Assembly (NCBI GenBank): GCA_023420415.1
Contig: JAEZWF010000012.1
Coordinates: 62,001 to 126,000, forward strand
DNA length: 64,000 bases
DNA from: Actinomycetes bacterium
GTDB lineage: Bacteria; Actinomycetota; Actinomycetes; Actinomycetales; Dermatophilaceae
Direction: 5' to 3'
The notes beneath the pieces are model-generated. The model was given only the letters and a program-made list of their open reading frames with translations. It was not told the DNA's origin and searched no databases. Positions 1-7,967 of this stretch are shown here, piece after piece. Position 1 is the stretch's first letter. Each line of letters begins with the position of its first letter. A program made the translations under genes and the position numbers.

Positions 1-1223
1 TCGGTGTCGACCCCGACGCCCTCGTCGCCGACCTCGGCGTCGGTGCCCGCCAGCGCATCGAGATCCTCAAGGTCCTCTACCGCGGCGCCAAGATCCTCAT
101 CCTCGACGAGCCCACCGCCGTGCTGGTGCCGCAGGAGGTCGACGAGCTGTTCGACCAGCTGGCCGAGCTCAAGGACGAGGGGCTCACCGTCCTGTTCATC
201 TCGCACAAGCTCGACGAGGTGCTCAAGGTCGCCGACGCGATCACCGTGATCCGCCGCGGCACCACGATCGACACCGTTGACCCCACGTCGGTCAACGCGC
301 GCCAGCTCGCCGAGCTCATGGTCGGTTCCGAGCTGCCCTCCCCGACGACCGAGGAGTCCACGGTCACCGACCGGGTGCTGCTGCGGGTCGAGCGCCTCGT
401 CCTCGGCGGGGGCACCGGCCGCCCGGTGCTGGACGACATCTCGTTCACGATCCACGCCGGTGAGGTCCTGGGCATCGCCGGTGTCGAGGGCAACGGGCAG
501 GCCGAGATCGTCGAGGTCATCATGGGCATGCGCGAGCCCACCTCGGGCGAGGTCTACCTCGGCGACCAGGACATCTCCGACTGGCACGTGCGCCAGATCC
601 GCGAGGCCGGCGTCGGGTACATCCCCGAGGACCGGCACCGCCACGGCCTGCTGCTCGAGGCGCCCCTGTGGGAGAACCGCATCCTCGGCCACCAGACCGA
701 GGAGCCCAACATCGAGGCCGGCGGCTTCCTCATCGACGCCAAGGACGCCAAGGCCGACACCGAGCGGATCGTCAAGGAGTACGACGTCCGCACCCCGTCG
801 ATCTTCGTCACCGCCGGGTCCCTGTCCGGTGGCAACCAGCAGAAGCTCATCATCGGACGCGAGATGAGCCACCACCCCAAGGTGCTCATCGCCGCCCACC
901 CGACCCGTGGCGTCGACGTCGGTGCCCAGTCGAGCATCTGGGACCACATCCGTGCCGCCCGCCGGGAGGGCCTGGCCGTGCTGCTCATCTCCGCGGACCT
1001 GGAGGAGCTGATCGGCCTGTCCGACACGATCCAGGTGATCCTGCGCGGCAAGCTGACCGGCGAGTTCGACCCCGACACGGTCACCGCCGAGGACCTGGGC
1101 GCGGCCATGACCGGCGCCGGCGACAAGTCCGGTGCCGGCGACGAGACCGATGCCGGACCCGCGACGGCGAGCCCGCGGCATACCGACCCCACACCCACCG
1201 ACGCCACGGAGGAGCGCTCATGA
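1..1223 (+). CDS. Nucleoside ABC importer, ATP-binding protein (5' end outside window)
   Basis: C-terminal part of a double ATP-binding-cassette protein (RbsA/MglA type, COG3845) that would energise nucleoside uptake. The frame is open from base 3, so the start lies before the window. The first visible residues are the end of the first cassette: a GVGARQRIEILKVL signature region followed by Walker B ILILDEPTAVL. The second cassette starts near base 380, with a degenerate Walker A (GVEGNGQ), signature LSGGNQQK near base 830 and AAHPTRGVDVGA in place of a normal Walker B, as is usual for the second half of this family. The two permeases downstream are coupled by 4-bp overlaps, and cdd, deoA and add follow, so nucleosides (BmpA/NupO-type system) are the likely substrate rather than ribose. 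The C-terminal 40 residues are a Gly/Asp/Thr-rich tail. Confidence 0.9.
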   Translation, partial: GVDPDALVADLGVGARQRIEILKVLYRGAKILILDEPTAVLVPQEVDELFDQLAELKDEGLTVLFISHKLDEVLKVADAITVIRRGTTIDTVDPTSVNARQLAELMVGSELPSPTTEESTVTDRVLLRVERLVLGGGTGRPVLDDISFTIHAGEVLGIAGVEGNGQAEIVEVIMGMREPTSGEVYLGDQDISDWHVRQIREAGVGYIPEDRHRHGLLLEAPLWENRILGHQTEEPNIEAGGFLIDAKDAKADTERIVKEYDVRTPSIFVTAGSLSGGNQQKLIIGREMSHHPKVLIAAHPTRGVDVGAQSSIWDHIRAARREGLAVLLISADLEELIGLSDTIQVILRGKLTGEFDPDTVTAEDLGAAMTGAGDKSGAGDETDAGPATASPRHTDPTPTDATEERS

Positions 1224-2338
1224 GCCGGCTCAACCCACGCCGCATCGCGCTCGCCCTCGCGGCCCCGGTGCTGGCGCTGGTCGTCGCGTTCATCGTGACG
1301 TCGATCATCCTGCTGCTGTTCGGCGACCCGGTCGGCGACGTCTGGAAGACCATCCTCACCTGGCCGCGACCGCGCCAGCAGGTCCAGGTCATCAACGCCG
1401 CCACCGTCTACTACATCTCGGCCATCGCGGTCGCCATCGGCTTCCGGATGAACCTGTTCAACATCGGTGTCGACGGCCAGTACCGCGTCGCCGTGTTCGC
1501 CGCCGCGGTCTTCGCGGGACAGGCCTGGCTGCCCGGCATCCTCAACGTCCTCGTGGCGCTCGTCGTCGCGATGGTGACGGGCGGGCTCTGGGCCGGCATC
1601 GCGGCATACCTCAAGGTGAAACGCGGTGTCTCCGAGGTGATCTCGACGATCATGCTCAACGCCATCGCCACTGGCGTCGTGAGCTGGCTGTTCGCCAAGG
1701 TCGCCGTCCGGCCCGAGGGCAGCAACGTCGTCCAGACCAAGGACATCCCCGAGTCGAGCCGGCTCGAGGGCTTTGCCCTCATCCCTGGCGCGACCAACCG
1801 GGTCTACTCGATGATCCTGCTCGCGATCGTGGTCGGCTTCCTCTACTGGTTCATCCTCGGCAAGACGCGCTTCGGCTACGACCTGCGCGCCACCGGCCGC
1901 TCCGAGACCGCCGCCGTCGCCAGCGGTGTCAACGTGCCGCGCATGGTGATGACGGCGATGATCGCCTCGGGCGCGGTGGGTGGTCTCGTGGGTATGCCGC
2001 TGCTGTTCGGCCAGGACTTCAACTACGGCACCACGATCCAGTCCGGGCTCGGCTTCGCCGGCATCGGCATCGCGCTGCTGGGCCGCAACAACGCGGTGGG
2101 CATCGCCTTCGCGGCGGTCCTGTGGGCGTTCCTCGACATCCAGTCGAACGCGTTGCAGATCCAGGCCGGTGTCGCGCAGGAGATCGTGTTCATCATCCAG
2201 GGCGTCATCCTGTTCGCCGTCGTCATCGCCTACGAGCTGATCCGGCGGGCCGACAAGCGGATCGAGCAGAACCGCGTCGCCAAGGAGCTGGCCTCGGCCC
2301 CGAAGGCCCAGCCCACGACGGAAGGAGCCCCCGCATGA
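1220..2338 (+). CDS. Nucleoside ABC importer, permease 1
   Basis: Integral membrane permease of the branched-chain/simple-sugar family (BPD_transp_2), 372 residues. The start is ATG at 1220, overlapping the ATPase stop as ATGA, with GGAGGAG at 1208-1214 as ribosome binding site. It has a long hydrophobic N-terminal segment (residues about 8-35) and then about nine more membrane segments. The loop GVSEVISTIMLN and the stretch GIGIALLGRNNAVGI are typical of nucleoside-type permeases. It should form a heterodimer with the next gene product. Substrate is inferred from the salvage genes downstream. Confidence 0.9.
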   Translation: MSRLNPRRIALALAAPVLALVVAFIVTSIILLLFGDPVGDVWKTILTWPRPRQQVQVINAATVYYISAIAVAIGFRMNLFNIGVDGQYRVAVFAAAVFAGQAWLPGILNVLVALVVAMVTGGLWAGIAAYLKVKRGVSEVISTIMLNAIATGVVSWLFAKVAVRPEGSNVVQTKDIPESSRLEGFALIPGATNRVYSMILLAIVVGFLYWFILGKTRFGYDLRATGRSETAAVASGVNVPRMVMTAMIASGAVGGLVGMPLLFGQDFNYGTTIQSGLGFAGIGIALLGRNNAVGIAFAAVLWAFLDIQSNALQIQAGVAQEIVFIIQGVILFAVVIAYELIRRADKRIEQNRVAKELASAPKAQPTTEGAPA

Positions 2339-3603
2339 GCGCCGCCGGACTCGAGGTCGGCGCCAAGACCGTCGCCGACCGCCCTGCCAAGCGTCGCCGG
2401 TTCGGCGCCCGCGAGTGGCTCATCGTCGTGGCGGCAGCGCTCGCCATCTTGTCGATCCTGCGCATCGTCACGGACACGCCGGACATCGACTCCAGCGGTG
2501 CGCTCATCGCGGGTCTCGCGGCCGCCGTGCCGATCGCACTCGCCGGTCTCGGTGGCCTGTGGTCGGAGCGTGCCGGCGTCGTCAACATCGGGCTCGAGGG
2601 CATGATGATCCTCGGCACGTGGGGCGCGGGTTTCTGCGGCTATCAGTGGGGTCCGTGGGCCGGTGTGGCCGGCGCGATCGTCATGGGCATGATCGGTGGT
2701 CTCATCCACGCCGTCGCCACGGTGATCTTCGGGGTCGACCAGATCGTCTCCGGTGTCGCGATCAACATCATCGGGCTCGGTGTCGCGAAGTACCTCGCCG
2801 TGCGCTTCTTCACCGGCGTCCCGGGCGGTGGCCCGACCCAGTCGCCACAGATCGACTCGCTGCCGAACTTCACCGTCGCCCCGCTGTCCGATGCCTTGGG
2901 CAACCTCGAGGGCAAGGGGTGGTTCTTCATCAGCGACCTCGCGGCGGTGCTGCGGGCGTTGTGCACCAACCTGTCGGTCCTCACGATCCTCACCGTGCTG
3001 CTCTTCGTGGGCACCTGGTGGCTGCTGTGGCGGACGCCGTTCGGGTTGCGTCTGCGCTCGTGTGGCGAGTCGCCGGTCGCGGCGGAAACGCTCGGTGTCA
3101 ACGTGATCCGGTACAAGTTCCTCGCGGTGGTGCTGTCCGGTGGTTTCGCCGGTCTCGGTGGTGGCTTCCTCGCCCTCGTGGCCGCGCACATCTACCGCGA
3201 CGGGCAGACCGCCGGCCGCGGTTACATCGGTCTCGCCGCGATGATCTTCGGCAACTGGCGTCCGGGCGGGCTGCTCGCCGGCGCCGGGCTGTTCGGCTAC
3301 ACCGACGCCGTGCAGCTGCGCGGCGGCGGCAACGTGCACGCGTTCCTGCTGCTCTTCGCCGTGATCCTCGTGGCCGTCGGCGTCTGGCAGATCGTCCGCA
3401 ACCGCCGCCTGGTGCAGGGCATCCTCGCCCTGGTGGTCGGCGGCCTGGTCGCCTGGTGGTTCTTCGGGTCCGACGCGGTGCCGCCGGAGCTGACGGGCAC
3501 GACCCCGTACGTCGTCACCCTGTTGGTGCTCGCGTTCGCCTCGCAACGACTACGAATGCCCGCGGCCGACGGGAAGATCTATCGCAAGGGCGAGGGCCAC
3601 TAG
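2335..3603 (+). CDS. Nucleoside ABC importer, permease 2
   Basis: Second permease of the importer, 422 residues, ATG overlapping the previous stop (ATGA) and preceded by GGAAGGAG at 2320-2327. Diagnostic stretches are SERAGVVNIGLEGMM, VDQIVSGVAINIIGLG and a late AAMIFGNWRPGG motif, all common in the nucleoside/simple-sugar permease family. It is longer than the usual 300-odd residues because of an extra N-terminal basic segment (KRRRFGAREW) before the first membrane helix and about 80 C-terminal residues with two further helices. The stop is directly followed by the cdd start, so the importer and cytidine deaminase are probably co-transcribed. Confidence 0.9.
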   Translation: MSAAGLEVGAKTVADRPAKRRRFGAREWLIVVAAALAILSILRIVTDTPDIDSSGALIAGLAAAVPIALAGLGGLWSERAGVVNIGLEGMMILGTWGAGFCGYQWGPWAGVAGAIVMGMIGGLIHAVATVIFGVDQIVSGVAINIIGLGVAKYLAVRFFTGVPGGGPTQSPQIDSLPNFTVAPLSDALGNLEGKGWFFISDLAAVLRALCTNLSVLTILTVLLFVGTWWLLWRTPFGLRLRSCGESPVAAETLGVNVIRYKFLAVVLSGGFAGLGGGFLALVAAHIYRDGQTAGRGYIGLAAMIFGNWRPGGLLAGAGLFGYTDAVQLRGGGNVHAFLLLFAVILVAVGVWQIVRNRRLVQGILALVVGGLVAWWFFGSDAVPPELTGTTPYVVTLLVLAFASQRLRMPAADGKIYRKGEGH

Positions 3604-4095
3604 GTGAGCGACGAGCAGGCGGGGTATGCCGCGGAGGCGAGCTCGCGGCATACCCCCGCTCCCTGCCCCGACGGTCCGCACGGGGCGGAGCACGTCGACT
3701 GGGATGCCTTGCGCGCCAAGGCAATCGAGCTGATGGAACGCGCGTACGCGCCGTACTCGAACTTCCCCGTCGGGGTGGCCGGCATCGTGGACGACGGCCG
3801 GGTGGTCGCGGGGTGCAACGTCGAGAACGCGGCCTACGGGGTGGGGCTGTGCGCCGAGTGCGGCATGGTGTCGGAGCTGCACGCGACCGGCGGCGGCAAG
3901 CTCGTCGCGGTGTCGTGTGTCGGCGCCGACGGGCAGCCGCTCATGCCGTGCGGTCGGTGCCGACAGCTGTTGTGGGAGAACGGCGGACCGCAGTGCCTGC
4001 TCCTGACGCCGGCCGGGGTGCTGCCGATGAGCGAGGTGCTGCCGCAGGCGTTCGGGCCTGACAACCTCGACATCGTGCGCGACCACCCCGCCTGA
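3604..4095 (+). CDS. cdd: Cytidine deaminase
   Basis: Zinc-dependent hydrolytic deamination of cytidine/deoxycytidine to uridine/deoxyuridine in the cytosol. The zinc site is visible: C83-A-E85 (Cys ligand and catalytic Glu) and P-C116-G-R-C119. PYSNFPVG (residues 50-57) is the usual substrate-binding start of the fold. The GTG start sits directly after the permease stop. The N-terminus carries about 30 residues not needed for the fold; most of this is encoded by a perfect inverted repeat (arms 3621-3633 and 3644-3656). A later TTG start near 3711 is therefore possible. The importer upstream and deoA downstream support a salvage role. Confidence 0.95.
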   Translation: MSDEQAGYAAEASSRHTPAPCPDGPHGAEHVDWDALRAKAIELMERAYAPYSNFPVGVAGIVDDGRVVAGCNVENAAYGVGLCAECGMVSELHATGGGKLVAVSCVGADGQPLMPCGRCRQLLWENGGPQCLLLTPAGVLPMSEVLPQAFGPDNLDIVRDHPA

Positions 4096-4124
4096 CCCCA
4101 GCCCGTGCGGTCGCGCCGATCCCG

Positions 4125-4201
4125 GACTTTCGGCCAGTGGCCCGAAAGTCGCAACCTCACCGCGGGAATCGCCCGAACTTTCGGCCACTCGCCCGAAAGT
4201 C
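4125..4201. terminator. Twin related hairpins between cdd and deoA
   Basis: Two short dyads in tandem: GACTTTCGG (4125-4133) with CCGAAAGTC (4142-4150), and ACTTTCGG (4177-4184) with CCGAAAGT (4193-4200). They share stem and loop sequence (GCCAGTGGC / GCCACTCGC), so one looks like a copy of the other. There is no T-run. They probably end cdd transcription or act as an attenuator before deoA. Confidence 0.5.
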
Positions 4202-4233
4202 GCGGAGCGGCACGGGTCTGACAGGATGCGGAC

Positions 4234-5523
4234 ATGAGCGAGAAGTTCGACGCGGTCGATGTCATCATCACCAAGCGCGACAAGGGCGAGCTGTCCGACG
4301 AGCAGATCGACTGGGTGATCGACGCCTACACGCGCGGCGCCGTGGCCGACGAGCAGATGTCGAGCCTGGGGATGGCGATCCTGCTCAACGGCATGAACCG
4401 CCGCGAGATCTCGCGCTGGACCGGAGCCATGATCGCCTCGGGCGAGCGGATGGACTTCTCGAGCCTGTCACGGCCCACCGCCGACAAGCACTCGACCGGT
4501 GGGGTCGGTGACAAGATCACCCTTCCGCTCGCGCCCCTGGTCGCGGCGTGTGGTGTTGCCGTGCCCCAGCTCTCCGGACGCGGCCTCGGCCACACCGGTG
4601 GCACGCTCGACAAGCTCGAGTCGATCCCGGGGTGGCAGGCCGCCATGAGCAACGAGCAGATGATGCGCCAGCTCGAGGACGTGGGGGCCGTGATCTGCGC
4701 GGCAGGGGACGGCCTGGCCCCGGCCGACAAGAAGCTCTACGCCCTGCGTGACGTCACGGGCACGGTCGAGGCGATCCCGCTCATCGCCTCCTCGATCATG
4801 AGCAAGAAGATCGCCGAGGGCACCGGCGCGCTGGTCCTCGACGTCAAGGTCGGCAGCGGCGCCTTCATGAAGAACGTCGACGACGCCCGCGAGCTCGCGC
4901 GCACCATGGTCGACCTCGGCACCGACGCCAGGGTCAAGACGGTCGCCATGCTCACCAATATGCAGGTGCCGCTCGGCCTCACCGCGGGCAACGCCCTCGA
5001 GGTGCGTGAGTCGGTCGAGGTCCTCGCCGGCGGCGGTCCCGAGGACGTCGTCGAGCTCACCCTGGCCCTCGCCCGCGAGATGCTCGAGGCCGCCGGCCAC
5101 ACCGAGGTCGACCCGGCGGACGCCCTCGAGGACGGCCGCGCCATGGACGTCTGGAAGGCGATGATCCGCGCCCAGGGCGGCGACCCCGACGCCGACCTGC
5201 CGGTCGCGAAGGAGACGCACGAGGTGCTCGCCCCCGCTGACGGCATACTCACCCAGCTCGACGCTCTCAAGGTGGGAGTGGCCGCGTGGCGGCTCGGCGC
5301 TGGACGCGCCCGCAAGGAGGACCCGGTGCAGGCCGGCGCCGGTGTCGAGTTGCACGCCAAGCCGGGCGCCTCGGTGCGCGCCGGCGAGAAGCTGCTCACC
5401 CTGCACACCGACACCCCCGAGCGTTTCGACCGCGCGCTCGAGGCGCTCGACGGCGCCTGGACGATCGCGCCCGAGGGCTCGCGTCCCGACCTGTTGCCCC
5501 TGGTCATCGAGAAGATCTCCTGA
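4234..5523 (+). CDS. deoA: Thymidine (pyrimidine-nucleoside) phosphorylase
   Basis: Reversible phosphorolysis of thymidine/deoxyuridine to base and deoxyribose-1-phosphate. At 429 residues it is normal length for the family. The N-terminal helical domain, the phosphate-binding signature K85-H-S-T-G-G90 followed by VGDK, and the substrate-site stretch IASSIMSKKIAEG are all present. The C-terminal third has the mixed alpha/beta domain with RKEDPVQAGAG. A CAGGAT box lies 6 nt before the ATG, so initiation may be leaderless. The product feeds the phosphohexomutase and deoC encoded further on. Confidence 0.95.
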   Translation: MSEKFDAVDVIITKRDKGELSDEQIDWVIDAYTRGAVADEQMSSLGMAILLNGMNRREISRWTGAMIASGERMDFSSLSRPTADKHSTGGVGDKITLPLAPLVAACGVAVPQLSGRGLGHTGGTLDKLESIPGWQAAMSNEQMMRQLEDVGAVICAAGDGLAPADKKLYALRDVTGTVEAIPLIASSIMSKKIAEGTGALVLDVKVGSGAFMKNVDDARELARTMVDLGTDARVKTVAMLTNMQVPLGLTAGNALEVRESVEVLAGGGPEDVVELTLALAREMLEAAGHTEVDPADALEDGRAMDVWKAMIRAQGGDPDADLPVAKETHEVLAPADGILTQLDALKVGVAAWRLGAGRARKEDPVQAGAGVELHAKPGASVRAGEKLLTLHTDTPERFDRALEALDGAWTIAPEGSRPDLLPLVIEKIS

Positions 5524-5550
5524 CGGCGAAGCGGGTGCCGAGCCCGGCGC

Positions 5551-5556
5551 TAGGGT
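5551..5556 (+). promoter_or_regulatory. -10 box TAGGGT, leaderless cupin gene
   Basis: TAGGGT lies 7 nt before the GTG at 5564, which would place the transcript start at the start codon. Confidence 0.55.
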
Positions 5557-5563
5557 GAGACCC

Positions 5564-5926
5564 GTGCCAGAGCTCATCGCGACACCCACGACCATCCCCG
5601 TCCCCGGCGGCAAGATCATCGACGAGCACGTCGGCCGGGTGAACACCGGCACCGAGGCCGTCTCGATCGCCCACATGAAGGCACCCGCGAACTGGACCGA
5701 GCCGTTCCAGGCGCCGTCCTTCGACGAGTACACCCTGGTCCTGGCCGGGGCCGTCCTCGTCGACCACGATGGTGGCCAGCTGCGGGTCGAGGCTGGACAG
5801 AGTGTGCTCACCCGCGCGGGCGAGCGCATCCGCTACTCCACCGGCAGCGAGGGCGCCGACTACGTCGCGGTGTGCCTGCCGGCCTTCTCACCGGAGACGG
5901 TCAACCGTGAGGAGGATGGCGAATGA
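5564..5926 (+). CDS. Small cupin-domain protein
   Basis: 120-residue single-domain cupin. The beta-barrel core runs over residues 35-110, with a partial cupin motif 1 (WTEPFQAPSFDEYTLVLAG) and motif 2 (GQSVLTRAGERIRYS). The metal-ligand histidines of classical cupins are not clearly present, so catalysis cannot be assumed. The GTG start is chosen because a TAGGGT box stands 7 nt upstream and the coding frame begins there. Its stop overlaps the adenosine deaminase start (ATGA). It may act on a sugar or sense a small ligand in nucleoside salvage; the function is unknown. Confidence 0.75.
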   Translation: MPELIATPTTIPVPGGKIIDEHVGRVNTGTEAVSIAHMKAPANWTEPFQAPSFDEYTLVLAGAVLVDHDGGQLRVEAGQSVLTRAGERIRYSTGSEGADYVAVCLPAFSPETVNREEDGE

Positions 5927-7113
5927 TCTTTGGCCGCAAGGGAAACGACACCGACGACGAGTTCGAGCCCGGTCCCGACGCCCCGCAGCCCGGCTCGACC
6001 GCCGACAAGATCCTGCGCGCACCCAAGGCCCTGTTGCACGACCACCTCGACGGGGGCCTGCGTCCCCAGAGCATCATCGAGATCGCCGACGAGGTGGGGT
6101 ATGCCGGGCTGCCGGCCGACGACGCGGCGAGCCTCGCGCGGTGGTTTCGGGACAGTGCCGACTCGGGCTCGCTCGTGCGCTACCTCGAGACCTTCGACCA
6201 GACCCTGGCCGTGATGCAGACCGCGGACGCGCTGCGCCGGGTGGCCCGCGAGAGCGTGCTCGACCTGGCTGCCGACGGCGTCGTCTACGCCGAGAGCCGC
6301 TACGCACCCGAGCAGCACCTGCAGGCAGGGCTGGAGCTCGAGGACGTGGTCGAGGCGGTCAACGCGGGCTTCCGCGAGGGTGAGCAGGAGGCCGCGGACG
6401 CCGGCAACCCCATCCGCGTCACGGCACTGCTGACCGCGATGCGCCACGCCGCCAAGTCCACCGAGATTGCCGAGCTCGCGGTGCGCTACCGCGACCAGGG
6501 TGTCGCCGGCTTCGACATCGCGGGCGCCGAGGCGGGCTTCCCGCCCACCCGGCACCTCGACGCGTTCGAGTACCTCCGCCGCGAGAACGCCCACTTCACC
6601 ATCCATGCGGGTGAGGCGTTCGGGCTCCCCAGCATCTGGGAGGCGATCCAGTGGTGTGGCGCCGACCGCCTCGGTCACGGCGTGCGCATCGTGGACGACC
6701 TCACCGTCAAGGGCGCCCCGTTCGGCGACGACGTCGCCAAGGCCATCGCCGCGGACGGCGACGACGTGCGTCTCGGCCGGCTCGCGGCATACATCAGGGA
6801 CCGGCGCATCCCACTCGAGATGGCGCCCAGCAGCAACGTCCAGACCGGCGCGGCGGAATCCATTGCGCTGCACCCGATTTCGCTGCTCAAGCGGATGCGC
6901 TTCCGCGTGACCGTCAACACCGACAACCGGCTCATGAGCGGCACGTCCATGTCGCGCGAGATGGGCCTGCTCGTCGAGGAGGCCGGCTGGTCGCTGGAAG
7001 ACCTGCGCTGGGTGACGATCAACGCGATGAAGTCCTCGTTCATCCCGTTCGACGAGCGGCTCGCCATCATCGACGACGTCGTCAAGCCCGGGTATGCCGC
7101 GTTGCTCGACTGA
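5923..7113 (+). CDS. add: Adenosine deaminase
   Basis: Hydrolytic deamination of adenosine/deoxyadenosine to inosine/deoxyinosine, which punA can then split. 396 residues. Zinc ligands H39-D-H41 occur in the opening HDHLDGG; further on are FTIHAGEAFG (His and Glu of the active site), RLGHGVRI, and the late MAPSSNVQTGA and VTVNTDNRLMSGT, where the catalytic Asp would be in NTD. The first 30 residues are acidic and variable, so they are probably disordered. It is translationally coupled to the cupin gene. Confidence 0.95.
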   Translation: MIFGRKGNDTDDEFEPGPDAPQPGSTADKILRAPKALLHDHLDGGLRPQSIIEIADEVGYAGLPADDAASLARWFRDSADSGSLVRYLETFDQTLAVMQTADALRRVARESVLDLAADGVVYAESRYAPEQHLQAGLELEDVVEAVNAGFREGEQEAADAGNPIRVTALLTAMRHAAKSTEIAELAVRYRDQGVAGFDIAGAEAGFPPTRHLDAFEYLRRENAHFTIHAGEAFGLPSIWEAIQWCGADRLGHGVRIVDDLTVKGAPFGDDVAKAIAADGDDVRLGRLAAYIRDRRIPLEMAPSSNVQTGAAESIALHPISLLKRMRFRVTVNTDNRLMSGTSMSREMGLLVEEAGWSLEDLRWVTINAMKSSFIPFDERLAIIDDVVKPGYAALLD

Positions 7114-7122
7114 GCGTGCACG

Positions 7123-7944
7123 CTAGCCGAGCGGGTCGCGTGGCAACACACGCTGGCGCAACGCATCCTCGCGGGCCAGCCGGTCGGCGTCGCGCCGTCG
7201 ACGATCCGCGATGACGGCGGCGAGGACGTACTCGGCGTGGATGCCCGGCGGCGGCGGGGGAGCGACGTGCGGCAGGACCGCCGTCAGCAGCTCCTGGCCC
7301 AGCTGGTGCCGGGACGCCGGCGACAGGCTCTGGGCCCGGCCGAGGAACTGCCGCACCGCGATGGCCAGGCCGGGCGGGAGACTCGCGAGGTCGGCGCCGG
7401 CGGCCCACGCGGCGAGTTCCGGTGGCATCTGCGGCGGGGGCAGCATCCGCATCGGTGCACGCTGGGTCACGACGTAGGTGCCGGCGGCCATGTCGCCGAG
7501 ACGCTTTCCGCGCGGGTTGACCAGAGCCGTGACGAGGGCACCGGAGCCGAAGAGCAGGTAGACCTCGACCCAGCCCACCAGGGCCCTGGTGAGCGCGTGC
7601 CGCACCGTGATCGGTCCACCGTCGTCACGCACGACCCGCAGGCCGAGGGCGAGCTTGCCGAGGGTGCGGCCGCGCGTCAGGGTCTCGACGACGGTGGGCA
7701 GGCCGACGGTGACCGCGACGATCAGGGCGATGCCGGCGGCCCCGGCCACAGCGTCCGAGGAGCCCGCGGTGAGGAAGCTCAGGACGATGCTGCCACCGAA
7801 GAGCAGCACCGCCGCCACGACCAGGTCGATCAGACCCGACGCGGCGCGCGACGGCACCCCGGCGACGGGGAGCTCGACCTCCACCCCCTCGCCGGTGACC
7901 AGGTCGTCGGTCCCGTAGCTGCGGTAACCGGCCGCCGCATCCAT
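7123..7944 (-). CDS. RDD-family membrane protein
   Basis: 273-residue inner-membrane protein. An RDD domain covers residues about 30-170: RAASGLIDLVVAAVLLF carries the Arg and Asp of the family name, followed by further hydrophobic helices and the conserved GRTLGKLALGLRVV. The C-terminal 100 residues are cytosolic, with PPxxPPELAAWAAGADL. ATG at 7944 is favoured because TATGCT stands exactly 7 nt upstream; an ATG at 7956 is the alternative. It is divergent from the SpoIIM-like gene. RDD genes commonly sit beside MoxR/DUF58 loci in actinobacteria. Transport of small solutes has been shown for some members, but function here is open. Confidence 0.85.
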   Translation of the reverse strand: MDAAAGYRSYGTDDLVTGEGVEVELPVAGVPSRAASGLIDLVVAAVLLFGGSIVLSFLTAGSSDAVAGAAGIALIVAVTVGLPTVVETLTRGRTLGKLALGLRVVRDDGGPITVRHALTRALVGWVEVYLLFGSGALVTALVNPRGKRLGDMAAGTYVVTQRAPMRMLPPPQMPPELAAWAAGADLASLPPGLAIAVRQFLGRAQSLSPASRHQLGQELLTAVLPHVAPPPPPGIHAEYVLAAVIADRRRRDADRLAREDALRQRVLPRDPLG

Positions 7945-7951
7945 GTCCCGA

Positions 7952-7961
7952 AGCATAGGCT
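7952..7961. promoter_or_regulatory. Bidirectional leaderless promoter, overlapping -10 boxes
   Basis: On the minus strand TATGCT (7957-7952) is 7 nt from the RDD ATG; on the plus strand TAGGCT (7956-7961) is 6 nt from the GTG at 7968. The two boxes share the TA at 7956-7957. Only 23 bp separate the two start codons. Confidence 0.6.
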
Positions 7962-7967
7962 GCAGCC

